Positions 25,308 through 34,516 of a stretch of DNA of 64,000 nt are shown here, piece by piece. This DNA is from Hufsiella arboris (GTDB taxonomy: Bacteria > Bacteroidota > Bacteroidia > Sphingobacteriales > Sphingobacteriaceae), in NCBI RefSeq assembly GCF_009834875.1, contig NZ_WVHT01000009.1, positions 92,702 through 156,701 on the forward strand. Direction: 5' to 3'. How positions within the stretch are numbered: the stretch's first letter is position 1; the number at the start of each line of letters is the position of its first letter. A program made the translations under genes and the position numbers. The notes beneath the pieces were generated by a model. It did no database searches, was not told the DNA's origin, and saw only the letters and a list, made by a program, of their open reading frames with translations.

Positions 25308-27359
25308 TTAATTATAAAAATTCCATCTCACCCCGAACGTCAGCAAACCCTTCTGCATCGGATAACGGTTAACGGTATAAAAGCCTTTAGAGAAAAGCCC
25401 TTCGTTAGCGTAGTTATATTTCACAAAAAGATTCGCCCGCTTAAGCGTTGCTTTCAGCCAGGGATCGAAAACAGGATAACTGGAAAATTCAGTAGCCGAG
25501 ATATCGTTGTAAAACTGGCTGGTATTTAAATCATAAGCCGGAGCAGCATAGGGCGTATTAAAACGCGCATCAACTCCAAGGGTTGCCTTTAGAACTTTGA
25601 ATACTGGTGTTGAAAAATAAAGACTTCCATATCCATAAAATTCAGGGATGCGCAGCAGCGCACGGGAATCTGTTTTTTGGTAAGCCACAAACGTATTAAA
25701 GCCAAACTTGCCAAAGGTGAAGTTTTTGCCGGCGCTGATCTTCAGTAAATTAATATCCGACGATTCCTGGAAAGGATTGATCTTTCTCGGAAGGTAAGTT
25801 TCCGCGTAATACAGGTAATTACTAACCAGGTAATACTCCGCTTTGGCTGAAAAACTGTATTTCGGATTTTCGTACAGAAATGAGAGGTTGGTCGTTTTGG
25901 TTCGGTCGAAGTTATTGTCCCAGCTATAAAACTGGTAATTAACCTTTTCATACAACTGTTCAGGCGATTTATTGAGCATGTAGGCTCCAAGAACAATACG
26001 CCCAACCGAGCGGCTGAGAAGAAAATTTGTATTAGCCTCATATAAAAAGTCACCTGCATTTTCGCCCTGCGCTATCTGGCTAAGCTTGCCGACAATATTT
26101 ACACGATCGCTGAAACGGTATCCAACGTTTGCCTGTAAGGTAATATTCTGGAAATTCTTTTTATACTGCATTTGCCGGTACCAGTATATGTCGTAAAGCA
26201 GCCCAAGATCAAGCTTCAACTCATTTTTTATGAACTTAACTGATTTGCCTCTCAGGTAAAAGCTGTAGAAGAATTCGCTGTGCAAGTTCTTTACTTCCGT
26301 TGAATCATTTGTTATTTGAGTGATCCCGTCGTCAGGGATCAGATCTGGTAAGGCGTCATAGTTATCCGGCTCATTTCGATAGAACTTATAGCGGTTCCGT
26401 GAATATTGTAAAGTGTACGAAACGCGCTGCGTTGGCAATACGCTCGAAACAGTATCATTTCCTGCGCTGTCAATCCGGCCGATAAAATAACTTTGCCGAA
26501 TAAAAAAGGTGCTGTTGCGCCAGGTCTGCCGCGGTTGATCAGCCCTCGTTCCCTGCAACTTTACGTCGGTATAAGAACCTGAAAGTGATTCGGAACTTGT
26601 AAATAAAGAGTCGTTAATTACCGAACCATTTTCAGCTGCCTTCAATGTATTCCATATTACGTTTGCCTGCAAATTATATCGCTTTTTAGGCGACTCGTAC
26701 CAGGTAAACAAAGCGATGTTGGTGTGATTTGGTTGTTGGTTGGTATAAAAACCATTGCCGCCAATGCGATTATAGTTGGCACCAATGTTCCAGTTTGGCT
26801 TGATGTTCTGCGAATGTATTACCTGGAACAATTGCTGCGCCTGGCCGCCATTCACGTAATACAGCGAGCTAAAAGGTGAGCGTGCCCGGTAATATTTCAA
26901 GGAATCTTCTGTCAACAAATACATATCCAGGTTATGAAAGCCTGCATCAAAACCGATATTTTTTCGCGGAGTAAATAGCATATACCGGTAATCGAGTCCC
27001 ATGTTTCCAAGGTTCATAGTCGGCGTCTCCGGTTGAAAAAGAGGATTATAATTTTCGAAATTCCGGTCAGTTGTGTCAATCGGTATCGTCTTGGTGCTAT
27101 CGCTTAATAACCCAATATTTGTATAACGGATATATTTTGCCGTGATAACCACCGTATCATTTTGCCCTTCTTCCCGTTTACGTAATGAGTCGATTTCCGC
27201 TCCGGGATCTTTAGGTGTTTGATTGGGTGGAGGTTGTGGTGCAGGCTGTACAACCTGTGCGCTCACCTGCGAAGCTGATAATGAAATTAACATCACGCCG
27301 GCGATAAACAGGACATATTTAAGAGAACAAGAGAAGCTTTCTTTAAAGGTTGTTATCAT
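25308..27359 (-). CDS. Putative outer-membrane porin (Porin_10-like)
   Basis: 683 residues. The N-terminus is a signal peptide (hydrophobic to about residue 34, SASQVSAQ), followed by a proline-rich linker and then a long region of alternating aromatic/polar strands that ends in FGVRWNFYN, a beta-barrel C-terminus with a terminal aromatic motif. It matches the Bacteroidota putative porin family. It starts 4 bases from the end of the purine nucleoside phosphorylase gene, so nucleosides are a possible cargo; that is inference only. Confidence 0.8.
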   Translation of the reverse strand: MITTFKESFSCSLKYVLFIAGVMLISLSASQVSAQVVQPAPQPPPNQTPKDPGAEIDSLRKREEGQNDTVVITAKYIRYTNIGLLSDSTKTIPIDTTDRNFENYNPLFQPETPTMNLGNMGLDYRYMLFTPRKNIGFDAGFHNLDMYLLTEDSLKYYRARSPFSSLYYVNGGQAQQLFQVIHSQNIKPNWNIGANYNRIGGNGFYTNQQPNHTNIALFTWYESPKKRYNLQANVIWNTLKAAENGSVINDSLFTSSESLSGSYTDVKLQGTRADQPRQTWRNSTFFIRQSYFIGRIDSAGNDTVSSVLPTQRVSYTLQYSRNRYKFYRNEPDNYDALPDLIPDDGITQITNDSTEVKNLHSEFFYSFYLRGKSVKFIKNELKLDLGLLYDIYWYRQMQYKKNFQNITLQANVGYRFSDRVNIVGKLSQIAQGENAGDFLYEANTNFLLSRSVGRIVLGAYMLNKSPEQLYEKVNYQFYSWDNNFDRTKTTNLSFLYENPKYSFSAKAEYYLVSNYLYYAETYLPRKINPFQESSDINLLKISAGKNFTFGKFGFNTFVAYQKTDSRALLRIPEFYGYGSLYFSTPVFKVLKATLGVDARFNTPYAAPAYDLNTSQFYNDISATEFSSYPVFDPWLKATLKRANLFVKYNYANEGLFSKGFYTVNRYPMQKGLLTFGVRWNFYN

Positions 27360-27362
27360 GCA

Positions 27363-28181
27363 TTAATTCAGCGATGCGATCAGCTCTTTTAAAACAGTTG
27401 TCATTTTGGGCTCAGCTTCGGTAGCTACGTTGATAATTTCTTCAACCGACACCGGCTCTAATACGTCGTGGAAACCTTCGTCGGTAATAACTGAAACCGC
27501 AAACACAGGCACTTGCATATGGTTTGCTACAATCACTTCCGGCACGGTACTCATCCCAACCGCATCTCCTCCGATAATACGCAAGTAACGATACTCCGCA
27601 CGGGTTTCGAGATTTGGTCCGGGAACAGAAACATATACGCCCTGGTGGCAGGCAATGCCATGTTTTGCAGCGATCTCTATTCCGTGGCCAATCAGGTCTT
27701 TGTCGTAGGGACTGCTCATATCCGGGAACCGCGGACCAAGTTCATCAAAATTTCGTCCCCTGAGGGGATTCTCCCCCTGCAGGTTTATGTGATCATTGAT
27801 GATCATCAGATCGCCCGTTTTGATCGCAGGATTCAGTGAACCGCTGGCATTTGAAACAAATAGTTTTTTTATGCCAAGCATTTTCATCACGCGGACAGGT
27901 AAAGTGATCTGCTGCATACTGTAGCCTTCATAATGATGCAAACGGCCCTGCATTGCCACAACTTTTTTGCCGCTGAGTGTTCCGAATATCAGTTTTCCTG
28001 AATGAAATTCAAGTGTGGAGATAGGAAAATCAGGAATGTTCGAATACATTAACTGGTGTTCAACCTCAATTTCGCGAACAAGAGCTCCAAGGCCCGTTCC
28101 GAGGATTATACCAATTTCCGGCTCGAAATCACCAACTCTCTTTTTTATATATTCAGTTGTTTTGTAGATAGTTTGCAGCAT
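27363..28181 (-). CDS. Purine-nucleoside phosphorylase, trimeric class
   Basis: 272 residues. It splits purine nucleosides with phosphate to base and ribose-1-phosphate. The phosphate-binding GTGLG (about residue 28) and GRLHHYEGY, VSNASGSLN, PGPNLETRAEYRYL and VGMSTVPEVIVANHM are all present. At the base-specificity position the sequence reads VITDEGF, that is Asp where mammalian PNP has Asn. It overlaps lpxK by 29 bases and is followed by the porin gene, so lpxK-PNP-porin form one unit. Confidence 0.93.
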   Translation of the reverse strand: MLQTIYKTTEYIKKRVGDFEPEIGIILGTGLGALVREIEVEHQLMYSNIPDFPISTLEFHSGKLIFGTLSGKKVVAMQGRLHHYEGYSMQQITLPVRVMKMLGIKKLFVSNASGSLNPAIKTGDLMIINDHINLQGENPLRGRNFDELGPRFPDMSSPYDKDLIGHGIEIAAKHGIACHQGVYVSVPGPNLETRAEYRYLRIIGGDAVGMSTVPEVIVANHMQVPVFAVSVITDEGFHDVLEPVSVEEIINVATEAEPKMTTVLKELIASLN

Positions 28182-29214
28182 AATTCACAATCAAGTTATC
28201 GAATCTTTCCCTTTCCGGCAGATGGATCACTGCACGTACAGGAAGATAATAAACCGGAAGATCTTTTAAAAGTTCAGCAATTTCCGGATCTTTTAAGCGC
28301 TGAGCGTCTTTTTCTGTTGTCAGGATGATTTTATCTGTAGCACCCGTCGTATTAAACAGATTTGCAAGTTTAGCAATATTTTTTGTGGTAAAGGGATGAT
28401 GATCGGCATATTGAACGTGCGCTATATGGCTGGTAAATTCATGTAGTTTCGCTACCAGCGGGTCCGGGTTTGCAATGCCTGTTAATAAAACAAGATGAGT
28501 ATCAGTACCGATTGACGATAATGCCTTGGTTTGCACCTGGTAAACACCTTCCATATCTGCATAATCCAGGTAAGAAAAAAACAGTTCCTGGCCGGCAACG
28601 GGTTTTATCCTTTTAAAGATTTTTTCCCTTGCATTTTGAGACAGCGCTGGTGGAGTTTTTGTAACCACAATAACATCTGCCCTGCTTTTTCCACTCATTG
28701 GTTCGCGCAAATCACCGGCCGGAAGCAACATTTGTAAGTCGAATAAGCGCGTGAAATCAAAAAGCAAAATGCTTAAACCTGGTTTTACGTACCGGTGCTG
28801 GTAGGCATCATCAAGTAAAATTACGCTTGCTTTTTCCTTCAAAAAATTAATACCTGTAACACGATCTTCGCAAACGGCAACAGTTATATCAGGCATATTA
28901 TTTTTCAGTTGAACGGGCTCATCGCCGCCATTTGCAGCGCTTGTTTCTCCAGTAATTTCCAGAAATCCTTTTGTATTACGCCCATATCCCCTGCTTAATG
29001 TTGCGATATGATAATCATTTTTGAGAAGCCGCGCGACATATTCGGTCATAGGGGTTTTTCCGGCGCCGCCTACAGCCAGGTTTCCGACAGAAATAACGGG
29101 AAGATTAAATGACGTCGAACGTAAAATTTGCCGGTCGAACAGATAGTTTCTTATCACAACGATCAATCCGTAAATCAAAGAAAAGGGCCACAGCGCCCTG
29201 CGAAGAAACTTCAT
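28153..29214 (-). CDS. lpxK: Tetraacyldisaccharide 4'-kinase
   Basis: 353 residues. It phosphorylates the 4' position of the lipid A disaccharide precursor at the inner membrane. An N-terminal hydrophobic segment (about 8-22) is followed by the P-loop VGNLAVGGAGKTPMTEY (K53) and LILLDDAYQHR-like VILLDDAYQHRYV, with the family DDAYQHR signature. Other lipid A genes are not in the window, although the 1-2926 glycosylation genes act on the same kind of pathway. Confidence 0.95.
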   Translation of the reverse strand: MKFLRRALWPFSLIYGLIVVIRNYLFDRQILRSTSFNLPVISVGNLAVGGAGKTPMTEYVARLLKNDYHIATLSRGYGRNTKGFLEITGETSAANGGDEPVQLKNNMPDITVAVCEDRVTGINFLKEKASVILLDDAYQHRYVKPGLSILLFDFTRLFDLQMLLPAGDLREPMSGKSRADVIVVTKTPPALSQNAREKIFKRIKPVAGQELFFSYLDYADMEGVYQVQTKALSSIGTDTHLVLLTGIANPDPLVAKLHEFTSHIAHVQYADHHPFTTKNIAKLANLFNTTGATDKIILTTEKDAQRLKDPEIAELLKDLPVYYLPVRAVIHLPERERFDNLIVNYAANYLQNN

Positions 29215-29310
29215 GCTGTAAAAATAAAAAACTCGTTTAAATGGCCCGCATCATGCACTAAAACTTATCGCCGCGGCTGCTTGTTTAAATTCTTAATCAA
29301 TGATACACCT

Positions 29311-29916
29311 ATGAAAAAATATCTTATTATTCCGCTTGTTTTGGCGACAATCTGTCAGCAAGCGTGTAACAATCAGCAAAAGAAAGATAGCGTTGAAAGC
29401 GCCGAAGCTGTTAACGATAGTACGGCGAACGTAAAGGAAGACGATTCCGAGTTTATGACGAAGGCAGCCAGCGGCGGCATGCTTGAAGTTGAGCTCGGAA
29501 AACTGGCACAGGAAAAAGGAGCTTCGTCACGCGTTAAAAATTTCGGAGCAATGATGGTAAAAGATCACACCAAGGCCGGCGACGAATTGCAGGTATTGGC
29601 AAAAACTAAAAATGTGACTTTACCACAAACACTAGGCAAAGACCACCAGGATATGTTCGACAAACTGAAAAACGAAAAAGGTATCGACTTTGATAAAGAA
29701 TATATGAAGATGATGGTTAGCGATCATAAAGAAGACATTGAAGAATTTAACGATGCAGCAAAAGAAGGCAAAGACGCCGACGTAAAGGCTTTTGCAAGTA
29801 AAACCCTTCCTGTACTTACTATGCACCTTGATTCTGCCAAAGCAATTAACGATGCGGTAATGAAAATGACCGATAACGCTGTTACCAGCGGCAGCAAAAA
29901 ATTCCCAGACCATTAG
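29311..29916 (+). CDS. DUF4142 lipoprotein
   Basis: 201 residues. The first 19 are a lipoprotein signal with lipobox QQAC (C19). After an acidic linker the conserved all-helical DUF4142 domain occupies about residues 45-185: EFMTKAASGGMLEVELGKLA, FGAMMVKDHTKAGDELQ and MVSDHKEDIEEF. Paired acidic and histidine positions recall ferritin-like helices, but metal binding is not proven. The protein is predicted to be envelope-anchored. Monocistronic, divergent from lpxK. Confidence 0.88.
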   Translation: MKKYLIIPLVLATICQQACNNQQKKDSVESAEAVNDSTANVKEDDSEFMTKAASGGMLEVELGKLAQEKGASSRVKNFGAMMVKDHTKAGDELQVLAKTKNVTLPQTLGKDHQDMFDKLKNEKGIDFDKEYMKMMVSDHKEDIEEFNDAAKEGKDADVKAFASKTLPVLTMHLDSAKAINDAVMKMTDNAVTSGSKKFPDH

Positions 29917-30016
29917 CGCGATACATACGCCAAGCTCTGAATATCTGAAAAAGTGCCGATCGCTGCTTGGGATACGTCTCGCAGAGCGCATTTTGAAGTA
30001 TTAATGACTCGCATAA

Positions 30017-30048
30017 TTTATAACCGGCTTATATATTGCTTACCTTTG
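30017..30048 (+). promoter_or_regulatory. Candidate pruA promoter
   Basis: TACCTTTG at 30041-30048, with TTTA 20 bases upstream at 30017-30020, close to the Bacteroidota TTTG-N19-TAnnTTTG arrangement. The ATG is at 30065. Confidence 0.4.
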
Positions 30049-30064
30049 CGCCAAATTTTTCATT

Positions 30065-31699
30065 ATGCTTAAAGGATTTTTTAATGTTCCACAGCCGGTT
30101 AATGAACCGATTTTAAATTATGCACCTGGAAGCAAGGAACGCGAATTGTTGAAACAAGCTTTACGCGATGCCCGTTCGGCGGAAACTGAGGCGACCCTGC
30201 ATATTGGTGGTAAAAAAATAAAAACAGACAAAAAGGTAGCCATGCGGCCTCCGCATGACCATCGCCATATTTTAGGCCATTTTTATATGGGCGATAAATC
30301 TCACGTCCAACAAGCCATAGATGCGGCACTTGCTGCAAAAAACTCCTGGGAAAATCTTGCATGGGAACAACGTGCAGCTATATTCTTGAAAGCTGCGGAT
30401 CTTATTGCCGGACCATATCGTTATAAACTGAACGCGGCAACCATGCTCGGTCAGTCAAAAAATGCGTTCCAGGCCGAAATCGATTCAGCCTGTGAAATCA
30501 TAGATTTTCTGCGTTTCAATGTAAAGTACATGGCCGATATTTATGCGCAGCAGCCACCTGTTTCTCCGCGGGGAAGCTGGAACCGGGTCGAGCAACGGCC
30601 ATTGGAAGGATTTGTATTCGCACTAACTCCGTTCAATTTTACTGCCATTGCCGGAAACTTGCCTTCCTGCGTTGCGATGATGGGAAATGTGGTGGTTTGG
30701 AAACCTGCTGATACCCAGATCTACGCTGCTAATCTCATTATGGAGATTTTTAAAGAAGCTGGTTTGCCCGACGGCGTGATCAACCTGGTATATGTCGATG
30801 GGCCTGAAGCCGGAGAAGTTATCTTCAATCACCCTGATTTTGCAGGAATCCATTTCACCGGATCGACGGCTGTTTTTCAAAATATATGGAAAACAATAGG
30901 AAACAACATTCACAAATACAAAACATATCCTCGAATTGTAGGCGAAACCGGCGGCAAGGATTTTATTTTAGTCCATCAATCGGCTGATGTAAATGTAGCT
31001 GCAACAGCTATCGTTCGCGGAGCTTTTGAATACCAGGGGCAAAAATGCTCAGCTGCTTCAAGGGTTTATATTGCCAGATCAGTTTGGCCGGAGATTAAAA
31101 AACTCATGATTGATGATTTATCGACATTAAAAATGGGGCCTGTCGAGGATTTTTCAAATTTTGTTAATGCCGTGATTGACGAGCGTTCGTTTGATAAACT
31201 TGCTAAATACATTGACGCGGCAAAAACTGATGGCCAGGTCGAAATAATCGCTGGCGGTAATTATAACAAGTCTGAAGGTTATTTCATTGAACCAACCGTC
31301 ATTGTCGCAAATAATCCGAAGTATGTTACGATGTGTGAAGAACTATTCGGACCAGTGTTAACGGTGTTCGTTTATGAAGACGCCGATTACGAAGCGACAC
31401 TTGAGGTAATCGATAATACGTCAATATACGCCTTAACTGGTGCCATCATCGCACAGGACCGTTATGCTATCGACAAAGCGACTCATGGATTACGCAACGC
31501 TGCAGGTAATTTTTACATCAACGATAAATGTACCGGAGCTGTTGTTGGTCAGCAGCCTTTCGGAGGCGCACGTGGATCAGGAACAAACGACAAAGCAGGA
31601 TCGATGATTAATCTTCTGCGTTGGGTTTCTCCAAGAACTATTAAAGAAACTTTTGACCCGCCAAAAGATTATAGATATCCATTCTTGCAAAACGACTAA
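30065..31699 (+). CDS. pruA: L-glutamate gamma-semialdehyde dehydrogenase (1-pyrroline-5-carboxylate dehydrogenase)
   Basis: 544 residues, the single-domain PruA type. It oxidises glutamate-5-semialdehyde to glutamate with NAD+, the second step of proline catabolism. The catalytic cysteine is in FEYQGQKCSAASRVY and the glutamate in RIVGETGGKDF; the NAD site is GIHFTGSTAVF. The N-terminal roughly 35 residues include FFNVPQPVNEPILNY, normal for the family. The proline dehydrogenase partner is not nearby. A strong terminator follows. Confidence 0.95.
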   Translation: MLKGFFNVPQPVNEPILNYAPGSKERELLKQALRDARSAETEATLHIGGKKIKTDKKVAMRPPHDHRHILGHFYMGDKSHVQQAIDAALAAKNSWENLAWEQRAAIFLKAADLIAGPYRYKLNAATMLGQSKNAFQAEIDSACEIIDFLRFNVKYMADIYAQQPPVSPRGSWNRVEQRPLEGFVFALTPFNFTAIAGNLPSCVAMMGNVVVWKPADTQIYAANLIMEIFKEAGLPDGVINLVYVDGPEAGEVIFNHPDFAGIHFTGSTAVFQNIWKTIGNNIHKYKTYPRIVGETGGKDFILVHQSADVNVAATAIVRGAFEYQGQKCSAASRVYIARSVWPEIKKLMIDDLSTLKMGPVEDFSNFVNAVIDERSFDKLAKYIDAAKTDGQVEIIAGGNYNKSEGYFIEPTVIVANNPKYVTMCEELFGPVLTVFVYEDADYEATLEVIDNTSIYALTGAIIAQDRYAIDKATHGLRNAAGNFYINDKCTGAVVGQQPFGGARGSGTNDKAGSMINLLRWVSPRTIKETFDPPKDYRYPFLQND

Positions 31700-31700
31700 T

Positions 31701-31740
31701 AAAAAGAAAAGGGAACCGATTTGGTTCCCTTTTCTTTTTA
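31701..31740. terminator. Bidirectional terminator between pruA and the carbonic anhydrase gene
   Basis: AAAAGGGAACC, a short loop, GGTTCCCTTTT, flanked by A and T runs on both sides, so it can serve both convergent genes. Confidence 0.85.
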
Positions 31741-31751
31741 TTTTGAAGTAT

Positions 31752-32423
31752 TTACGACATAGTAAAAACACTGCCGAGGTTGTTGCTGCTTGAGCTGCTC
31801 ACCTCCATGTCTTTTATCAAGCCAGTCGATATATCGATTATCCAGCCATGTACTTCCAGATCTGTCCGCTGTTTCCAGGCGTTCTGAATAATTGTTGTTT
31901 TACACAGATTATTAACCTGCTCAACCACATTTAGTTCAACCAGCCTCTTGATACGCTCATCATTGTCGGTGATTGCGTCGAGTTCAGCGCTATGTAAGCG
32001 GTAAACGTCTTTAATATGACGAAGCCAGTTGTCTATCAATCCGTATTGTTGATTACCCATTGCTGCCGCAACGCCACCGCAGCCATAATGTCCGGCAACA
32101 ATCACATGCTTAACTTTTAAAACGTTTACAGCATAATCCAGCACACTCAACATGTTCATATCTGAATGCACACAAACATTGGCAATGTTCCGGTGCACAA
32201 AAACATCGCCCGGCTTGGTACCTGTCAATTGATTAGCAGGCACGCGACTGTCGGAACAGCCAATCCAGAGAACTTCCGGTTTTTGCCCTTTTGCCAGGTT
32301 GGTAAAGTATTCTGGATCGATATCTTTTTGCTCTTTTACGAATTTCTGATTTCCTTCTTTTAGTAATTGGTAAGTATTCTGATGGCCCTGGCCATTTGAA
32401 TTTATGTTTTCGCTAGCTGACAT
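31752..32423 (-). CDS. Beta-class carbonic anhydrase
   Basis: 223 residues. It interconverts CO2 and bicarbonate. The zinc ligands are C56 (IGCSDSR), H112 and C115 (GHYGCGG), with the D58-R60 dyad. The family HRNIAN stretch is also present. No export signal, so it is cytoplasmic. The first 11 bases overlap the SulP transporter gene, a strong hint that both work on the same bicarbonate pool. Confidence 0.95.
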   Translation of the reverse strand: MSASENINSNGQGHQNTYQLLKEGNQKFVKEQKDIDPEYFTNLAKGQKPEVLWIGCSDSRVPANQLTGTKPGDVFVHRNIANVCVHSDMNMLSVLDYAVNVLKVKHVIVAGHYGCGGVAAAMGNQQYGLIDNWLRHIKDVYRLHSAELDAITDNDERIKRLVELNVVEQVNNLCKTTIIQNAWKQRTDLEVHGWIIDISTGLIKDMEVSSSSSNNLGSVFTMS

Positions 32424-34008
32424 TTTGATTCTTTTTTTTGGGTGTATAAATAAGTTCTTTTAGTGAGGGAACATCGTAATGATCTTTTACATTGACCAAT
32501 TGAACGATAATTCCTTTTGTGTGCGCATGATGCTTAAAGTTCTTTATTATTTCGAGCACATCCATATCAATAAATCTTGAGTTCGTGCCATCAATAATAA
32601 CTGTTGATTCTTTCGGCAAGTGTGTTAGCGTGTATTGAATCGCGGCTTTATTTAAAAATGAAACTTCTTCTGCAAGGCGTATTTTGATATCCCCTTCTCC
32701 GTTGATATTGTAAAAATAAGGATTCCGCAGATTGGTTCGAAGTATAAAGAATATTCCAATTAACATACCAATACCTACGCCTGTAAGCAGATCGGTAAAA
32801 ACTACAGCTAAAACAGTTACCACAAACGGAATAAACTGATCCTTTCCATGTTTCCATAATCTAACGAACAAAGATGGATTTGCGAGTTTATATCCCGTAA
32901 ACAACAGAATGGCCGCCAGACATGAAAGCGGTATCATGTTAATCAAGCCCGGAATAAGCAATAATGATACAAGCAGCCACGTACCGTGAAAAATTGCGCT
33001 CATCTTGGTCCTGGCGCCTGAATTTACGTTTGCTGAAGAGCGGACAATTACGGATGTCATAGGCAGGCCGCCAAGTAATCCGCTTACAATATTGCCGGTT
33101 CCTTGCGCGAAAAGCTCCCGGTTTGTAGGTGAAACACGTTTAATAGGATCTATTTTATCTACGGCTTCCAGGCTAAGCAAAGTTTCCAAACTTGCTACGA
33201 TGGCGATCGTTATCGCAACTATCCAAACATCTTTATTGGCAAGTGCCTTAAAATTTGGAAACGTAAACAATCCGGTAAATTCATTGAAGGAGTTCACAAC
33301 CGGAATAGATACCAGCTGATCGTCATGGAGTCGCAGGCTGGTATTTTTAAACAGAAAAGAGAGTGCAATACCCAGCACCACCACTAATAAGGCAGCAGGA
33401 ACGCCACTTACTTTTTTAATTTTCGGCCAGTATATAAGTGTAATCAATGAAATGATACTGATTATTACGGCTCCGAAATTCACTTTTGAAAGTGCCGAAC
33501 CCAAGGCCGACAGCGTATTATTATCGCTTTGAATAAAGCTTTCATCGCCTTCAAAATCCGCGTCATAGCCGACGGCGTGCGGAAGCTGTTTTAGTATCAG
33601 GATTATACCGATAGCGGCCAGCATGCCTTCAATAACCGCTGAAGGAAAATAATTTGCAATGGTTCCCGCCCTTATAAAGCCCAATATTATCTGGAATATC
33701 CCAGCAAGGACAACGGCAAGAAGAAAGGTATCGAAAGCACCCAACTTGGTTATGGCGCCTAATACAATCACTGTTAAACCAGCAGCAGGACCGCTTACAC
33801 TCAACTCAGAGCCGCTTAAGGACGCTGTTACAATTCCACCGATAATTCCGGTTAAAATTCCTGAAAAAAGAGGCGCGCCGGAAGCCAGGGCAATACCCAG
33901 GCACAATGGCAGGGCAATTAAAAAAACAACGATACTTGAAGGAAGATCCCGCTTTAAATTCTTAGCCAGAAAATACTTTTTGATCGATCGGGATGATCTG
34001 TTAGTCAT
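32413..34008 (-). CDS. SulP-family anion transporter with STAS domain
   Basis: 531 residues with about 10-12 membrane segments: SSIVVFLIALPLCLGIALASGAP at the start, and SGLLGGLPMTSVIVRSSANVNSGA, the SulP signature region. A STAS domain (about residues 450-525, TVIIDGTNSRFIDMDVLEII) is at the C-terminus. SulP proteins carry sulfate, bicarbonate or dicarboxylates. The overlapping carbonic anhydrase gene favours bicarbonate, as for BicA-type carriers. That is context evidence, not residue evidence. Confidence 0.92.
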   Translation of the reverse strand: MTNRSSRSIKKYFLAKNLKRDLPSSIVVFLIALPLCLGIALASGAPLFSGILTGIIGGIVTASLSGSELSVSGPAAGLTVIVLGAITKLGAFDTFLLAVVLAGIFQIILGFIRAGTIANYFPSAVIEGMLAAIGIILILKQLPHAVGYDADFEGDESFIQSDNNTLSALGSALSKVNFGAVIISIISLITLIYWPKIKKVSGVPAALLVVVLGIALSFLFKNTSLRLHDDQLVSIPVVNSFNEFTGLFTFPNFKALANKDVWIVAITIAIVASLETLLSLEAVDKIDPIKRVSPTNRELFAQGTGNIVSGLLGGLPMTSVIVRSSANVNSGARTKMSAIFHGTWLLVSLLLIPGLINMIPLSCLAAILLFTGYKLANPSLFVRLWKHGKDQFIPFVVTVLAVVFTDLLTGVGIGMLIGIFFILRTNLRNPYFYNINGEGDIKIRLAEEVSFLNKAAIQYTLTHLPKESTVIIDGTNSRFIDMDVLEIIKNFKHHAHTKGIIVQLVNVKDHYDVPSLKELIYTPKKKNQNVS

Positions 34009-34082
34009 ATAAAATGCAATTAGTTAATTCCAATAAAATTCCTTTCCGCGCAGATTCTACGGGAAAACTTAGTAATGACTAA

Positions 34083-34406
34083 TTAGCAGTTGGGAGGAGG
34101 AGTGGGAACAGATGGGTAAAATGCTTGCACATGAATTTTTGCATCTTCAGGTATCGATTCCAGAATCAATACGCTGTGAACCAGGTTGAAATTAAAATGT
34201 TGGAAATCCTGGTTAATTTCTTTAGCTGTCGGAGCTTTTTTTACAGTTTCAGAATCGTTCTCAAGTTCAAGCTGCATAATAACGGCATTTACCGCTTTTT
34301 TGTCGAAGCTTGAAGCAATCAACGGTGCAGCAGAGGCTATCATCTTTACGAAAAAGATGAAAAGGAATAAAGCACTGCAATATTTTCTACCGGCCTCTGA
34401 GTTCAT
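34083..34406 (-). CDS. Small secreted hypothetical protein ending TPPPNC
   Basis: About 107 residues from the ATG at 34406 (a GTG four codons upstream is also open). The first 30 residues are basic and then hydrophobic, a likely signal sequence (FFVKMIASAAP). The mature part has KAPTAKEINQDFQHFNF and ends FYPSVPTPPPNC, with a single cysteine as the last residue. No family recognised. It lies just upstream of the SulP and carbonic anhydrase genes in the same direction, with a 74-base gap. Confidence 0.6.
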   Translation of the reverse strand: MNSEAGRKYCSALFLFIFFVKMIASAAPLIASSFDKKAVNAVIMQLELENDSETVKKAPTAKEINQDFQHFNFNLVHSVLILESIPEDAKIHVQAFYPSVPTPPPNC

Positions 34407-34516
34407 TTGACAGATCACAAAATTATAAAAGTTGACGCATTTACAAAGCTTAAATAGTATTTATGATGTTACGAACAGTATATTTACAATAAACTGATTT
34501 TCACAGCAGCGTATAA

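Noticed and set aside
25209..25529. 106-codon frame overlapping the end of the porin gene
   Set aside because: Antisense to the porin C-terminus and starts in a repeat copy; composition is not coding-like.
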